NCBI GenBank assembly: GCA_016195505.1
Contig: JACPZN010000082.1
Span: 1-23,726 of the forward strand
DNA length: 23,726 nucleotides
DNA from: Nitrospirota bacterium
GTDB lineage: Bacteria; Nitrospirota; Nitrospiria; Nitrospirales; Nitrospiraceae
Direction of reading: 5' to 3'
Shown piece after piece: positions 22,284-23,726 of the stretch. The notes under the pieces are model-generated. The model saw nothing but the letters and a program-made list of their open reading frames with translations. It was not told the origin of the DNA and did no database searches. A program made the position numbers and the translations under genes. Position 1 is the stretch's first letter; every line of letters starts with the position of its first letter.

Positions 22284-22712
22284 TCAGCGGGCTTTCTGAA
22301 TGGCTTGCTGGAGGCGCTGGACGGTGCCCTGAAGATCGGATCCTGAACGGAACACGGGCTCATGCTGCACTCGCCATACTGGTTCGAACGGAGAAGGGTC
22401 ACTGGCGAGGCGCGGGATAATGTGCCAGTGAATGTGGGGGAGTTGGTTGCCCAGGAGTTCGTAGTTGATCTTCCTGGCTTTATAGACCTGCGCGACAATT
22501 TTGGCGACCAAATTCACTTCCTCCATCAGTTGAATCCGCTCTGTCGGAGCAAGTTGAAAGAGCTCTGTGGCATGACGGTGAAGGACTACCACTGTCCAGC
22601 CGGGGAAAAATTGATCGTCATGGAGAAAGGCTTTCGACAGTCCGAGATCCGCAATGAAATGATCGTTTCTTGGCCAGGTGGCCTGGCAGACCTTGCAGGT
22701 TGGGTCGCTCAC
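22284..22712 (-). CDS. HIT-family nucleotide hydrolase/transferase
   Basis: A 142-residue protein with the histidine triad HIHWHII (His93, His95, His97) near the C-terminus, preceded by NYELLGNQLP as in other HIT proteins. CKVC near the N-terminus (Cys6, Cys9) may bind zinc. HIT enzymes hydrolyse or transfer nucleotides from dinucleoside polyphosphates or nucleotide conjugates; the substrate here is not evident. The GTG at 22712 overlaps the stop codon of the preceding gene (GTGA), implying coupled translation; a GTG at 22733 inside that gene is an alternative. Confidence 0.88.
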   Translation of the reverse strand: MSDPTCKVCQATWPRNDHFIADLGLSKAFLHDDQFFPGWTVVVLHRHATELFQLAPTERIQLMEEVNLVAKIVAQVYKARKINYELLGNQLPHIHWHIIPRLASDPSPFEPVWRVQHEPVFRSGSDLQGTVQRLQQAIQKAR

Positions 22713-23353
22713 GGCTGATTGGCCTTCCGCCACTCCTCTTCAGTCAGCACCCCTTTTTTAATCAGCAGCTGAATCAGTTTATCGACTGCGTTGCGACTGG
22801 GTTGCGCCGGCGCCGACGGCGGTGGCGCTGTTGGTTGCGATACCACCTCAGCATGTCTTGGTTCGGGAGGAGCTTGGCGCCTCTGGCCGTATACTTTGAA
22901 CGAGGGCGTGAACACGATTAGATAATCCTTGTTGCGGAGGCGAACGCTGGCTGGAAGACTCTGGCTGTGGGGAGTCAGGTCGGCCGCTGATCCGGCTGGG
23001 ATTTGGAAGTAGGGTTTCCCATCCTGGGTTTCTCCATCCTGACCCAAGACTTCCATTCGGCTCAGAATCGTATCGCTGTTCAAGTTTTCCCGGTCATCCC
23101 CTCCGATGTTGGTCACTTTGTCGAGGACAATAAACAGGGAATCGCCAATGAACGTATCGGCAGACAGGTTCTTGACACTCACATCGTAGCGATACTCGCT
23201 ATTGAAGTTGTCGCGGCCTTTGAGTGTGACAATGGCGTTCGCTTTCCCGGTCAAATCGGTAAGATGGTCGAACGAGCCAGCCAATGTCGCTGCAGGTTCG
23301 GACACGGCGAGGAGGCAGATCAGTGAAAATGGAATGAAGAACGACCGTGTCAT
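22709..23353 (-). CDS. Secreted protein of unknown function with C-terminal KKGVLTEEE motif
   Basis: A 214-residue protein from ATG 23353; earlier in-frame starts lack an export signal at the right place. Signal peptide about 1-26 (ends TLAG). A beta-rich domain (about 28-150) begins FDHLTDLTGKANAIVTLKGR and includes VSVKNLSADTFIGDSLFIVLDKV, reminiscent of immunoglobulin-like folds. A Pro/Ala-rich linker follows, then VDKLIQLLIKKGVLTEEEWR, a short helical motif also seen in Nitrospira-type porins and SHOCT-like proteins. No enzymatic motif. Coupled to the HIT gene; the functional link is unclear. Confidence 0.72.
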   Translation of the reverse strand: MTRSFFIPFSLICLLAVSEPAATLAGSFDHLTDLTGKANAIVTLKGRDNFNSEYRYDVSVKNLSADTFIGDSLFIVLDKVTNIGGDDRENLNSDTILSRMEVLGQDGETQDGKPYFQIPAGSAADLTPHSQSLPASVRLRNKDYLIVFTPSFKVYGQRRQAPPEPRHAEVVSQPTAPPPSAPAQPSRNAVDKLIQLLIKKGVLTEEEWRKANQP

Positions 23354-23450
23354 GGGGGCACCGGGAATCTGTGCGGTTCCGGATGGCTCAATCACATGCA
23401 GCATAGCAAAGTTCTGTAGATTGAGCGAGCGCTGCGCCGGTTTTGTCGCC

Positions 23451-23480
23451 TTGACACTCTGTTTCACTCGACGATATTCT
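23451..23480 (+). promoter_or_regulatory. Sigma-70 promoter for the HD-domain gene
   Basis: TTGACA (23451-23456), 18-base spacer, TATTCT (23475-23480). A perfect -35 and a good -10, giving a start near 23487 and a leader of about 40 bases to ATG 23529. Confidence 0.6.
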
Positions 23481-23528
23481 GCCTGCCTGGTTTGCGCGTC
23501 TCACGTGGACCCCTGCTCGATTTCAGTT

Positions 23529-23726
23529 ATGCCAAATCGTCGCTTGTCGGCACCGCTCTTGATCCCTCGCCCGCTTGCAGCCAGACTGATGCGTCTCTAC
23601 GACTATCCCCATCCAAAACGGAAGGGACGGGTGATTCGCGGGTACGATCGTCCTCACGCCGTGCGAACGGCACGCATGTGTGCAGCTGTCGCAGGGCGGT
23701 TGGGGCATCCCGGCGAGCGGGTGCAT
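23529..23726 (+). CDS. HD-domain phosphohydrolase, N-terminal fragment (runs off the window)
   Basis: The frame is open from ATG 23529 to the right edge (66 codons) and encodes RLYDYPHPKRKGRVIRGYDR followed by PHAVRTARMCAAVAGRLGHP. The last part is the typical first helix pair of HD/HD-GYP phosphohydrolases, with the first metal-binding His in PHAVRTA; the HD motif itself lies beyond the window. ATG 23589 is an alternative start. The promoter at 23451-23480 on this strand supports it. Divergent from the secreted-protein gene. Enzyme class (c-di-GMP, nucleotide) cannot be told from this fragment. Confidence 0.7.
   Translation, partial: MPNRRLSAPLLIPRPLAARLMRLYDYPHPKRKGRVIRGYDRPHAVRTARMCAAVAGRLGHPGERVH

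Noticed and set aside
23523..23726. 67-codon open frame on the minus strand at the right edge
   Set aside because: The plus strand encodes an HD-domain start and has a good promoter; the minus frame is Cys/His/Pro-rich without family features.
1..23726. Insertion sequences, integrases, CRISPR arrays, rRNA genes
   Set aside because: No transposase or integrase proteins, no regularly spaced repeats and no rRNA segments found; the only repeats are the regulator-tail copies and small hairpins.

Overview
The window looks like a chromosomal segment of a Nitrospira-type nitrite oxidiser (phylum Nitrospirota). The main reason is the block at 2-6025. It encodes a cytochrome bd-like oxidase subunit without a CydB partner, three c-type cytochromes and an ethylbenzene-dehydrogenase-type haem b protein, a combination I associate with Nitrospira respiration. 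The organism is inferred from gene content; no rRNA or other phylogenetic marker is present.

Layout. (1) 2-6025, + strand: a tightly spaced respiratory operon of a membrane protein, the bd-like oxidase subunit, two membrane-anchored monohaem cytochromes c, a membrane-anchored haem b domain protein and a dihaem cytochrome c lipoprotein. The c-type partners and the apparent lack of the classical quinol-loop motif suggest electrons may enter from cytochrome c. (2) 6119-7012, - strand: a UbiA-family prenyltransferase for quinone synthesis. (3) 7118-9178: a lipoprotein with a caspase-like fold whose catalytic His and Cys are both replaced. (4) 9288-9363: tRNA-Thr(CGT), then a gene-poor stretch, a small secreted protein, a secreted thermonuclease-like protein and a convergent OmpA/Pal-type protein.

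(5) 11.8-14.2 kb is an accessory island. It holds a two-gene operon (ATGA overlap) with an intact HEPN RNxxxH motif and a partner that shares a winged-helix-like C-terminus. Next to it is a higBA toxin-antitoxin pair flanked by two direct copies of a ~108-bp sequence. That sequence is the 3' coding end of the sigma-54 regulator gene located about 4.3 kb away (18388-21030). (6) 14222-16057: a DUF4382 lipoprotein. (7) 16291-16367: a clear fluoride (crcB-type) riboswitch preceding a CPA2-type cation/proton antiporter, which makes the antiporter a candidate fluoride-resistance gene. (8) 17646-23353, - strand: a His-rich secreted protein with an atypical C-terminus, a CHASE2/sigma-54 regulator with its Sel1/TPR partner, a HIT-family protein and a secreted protein. 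An HD-domain gene starts at the right edge on the + strand.

The strongest candidates for something undescribed are the HEPN/winged-helix gene pair, the duplicated regulator tails bracketing higBA, and the fluoride-riboswitch-controlled antiporter.
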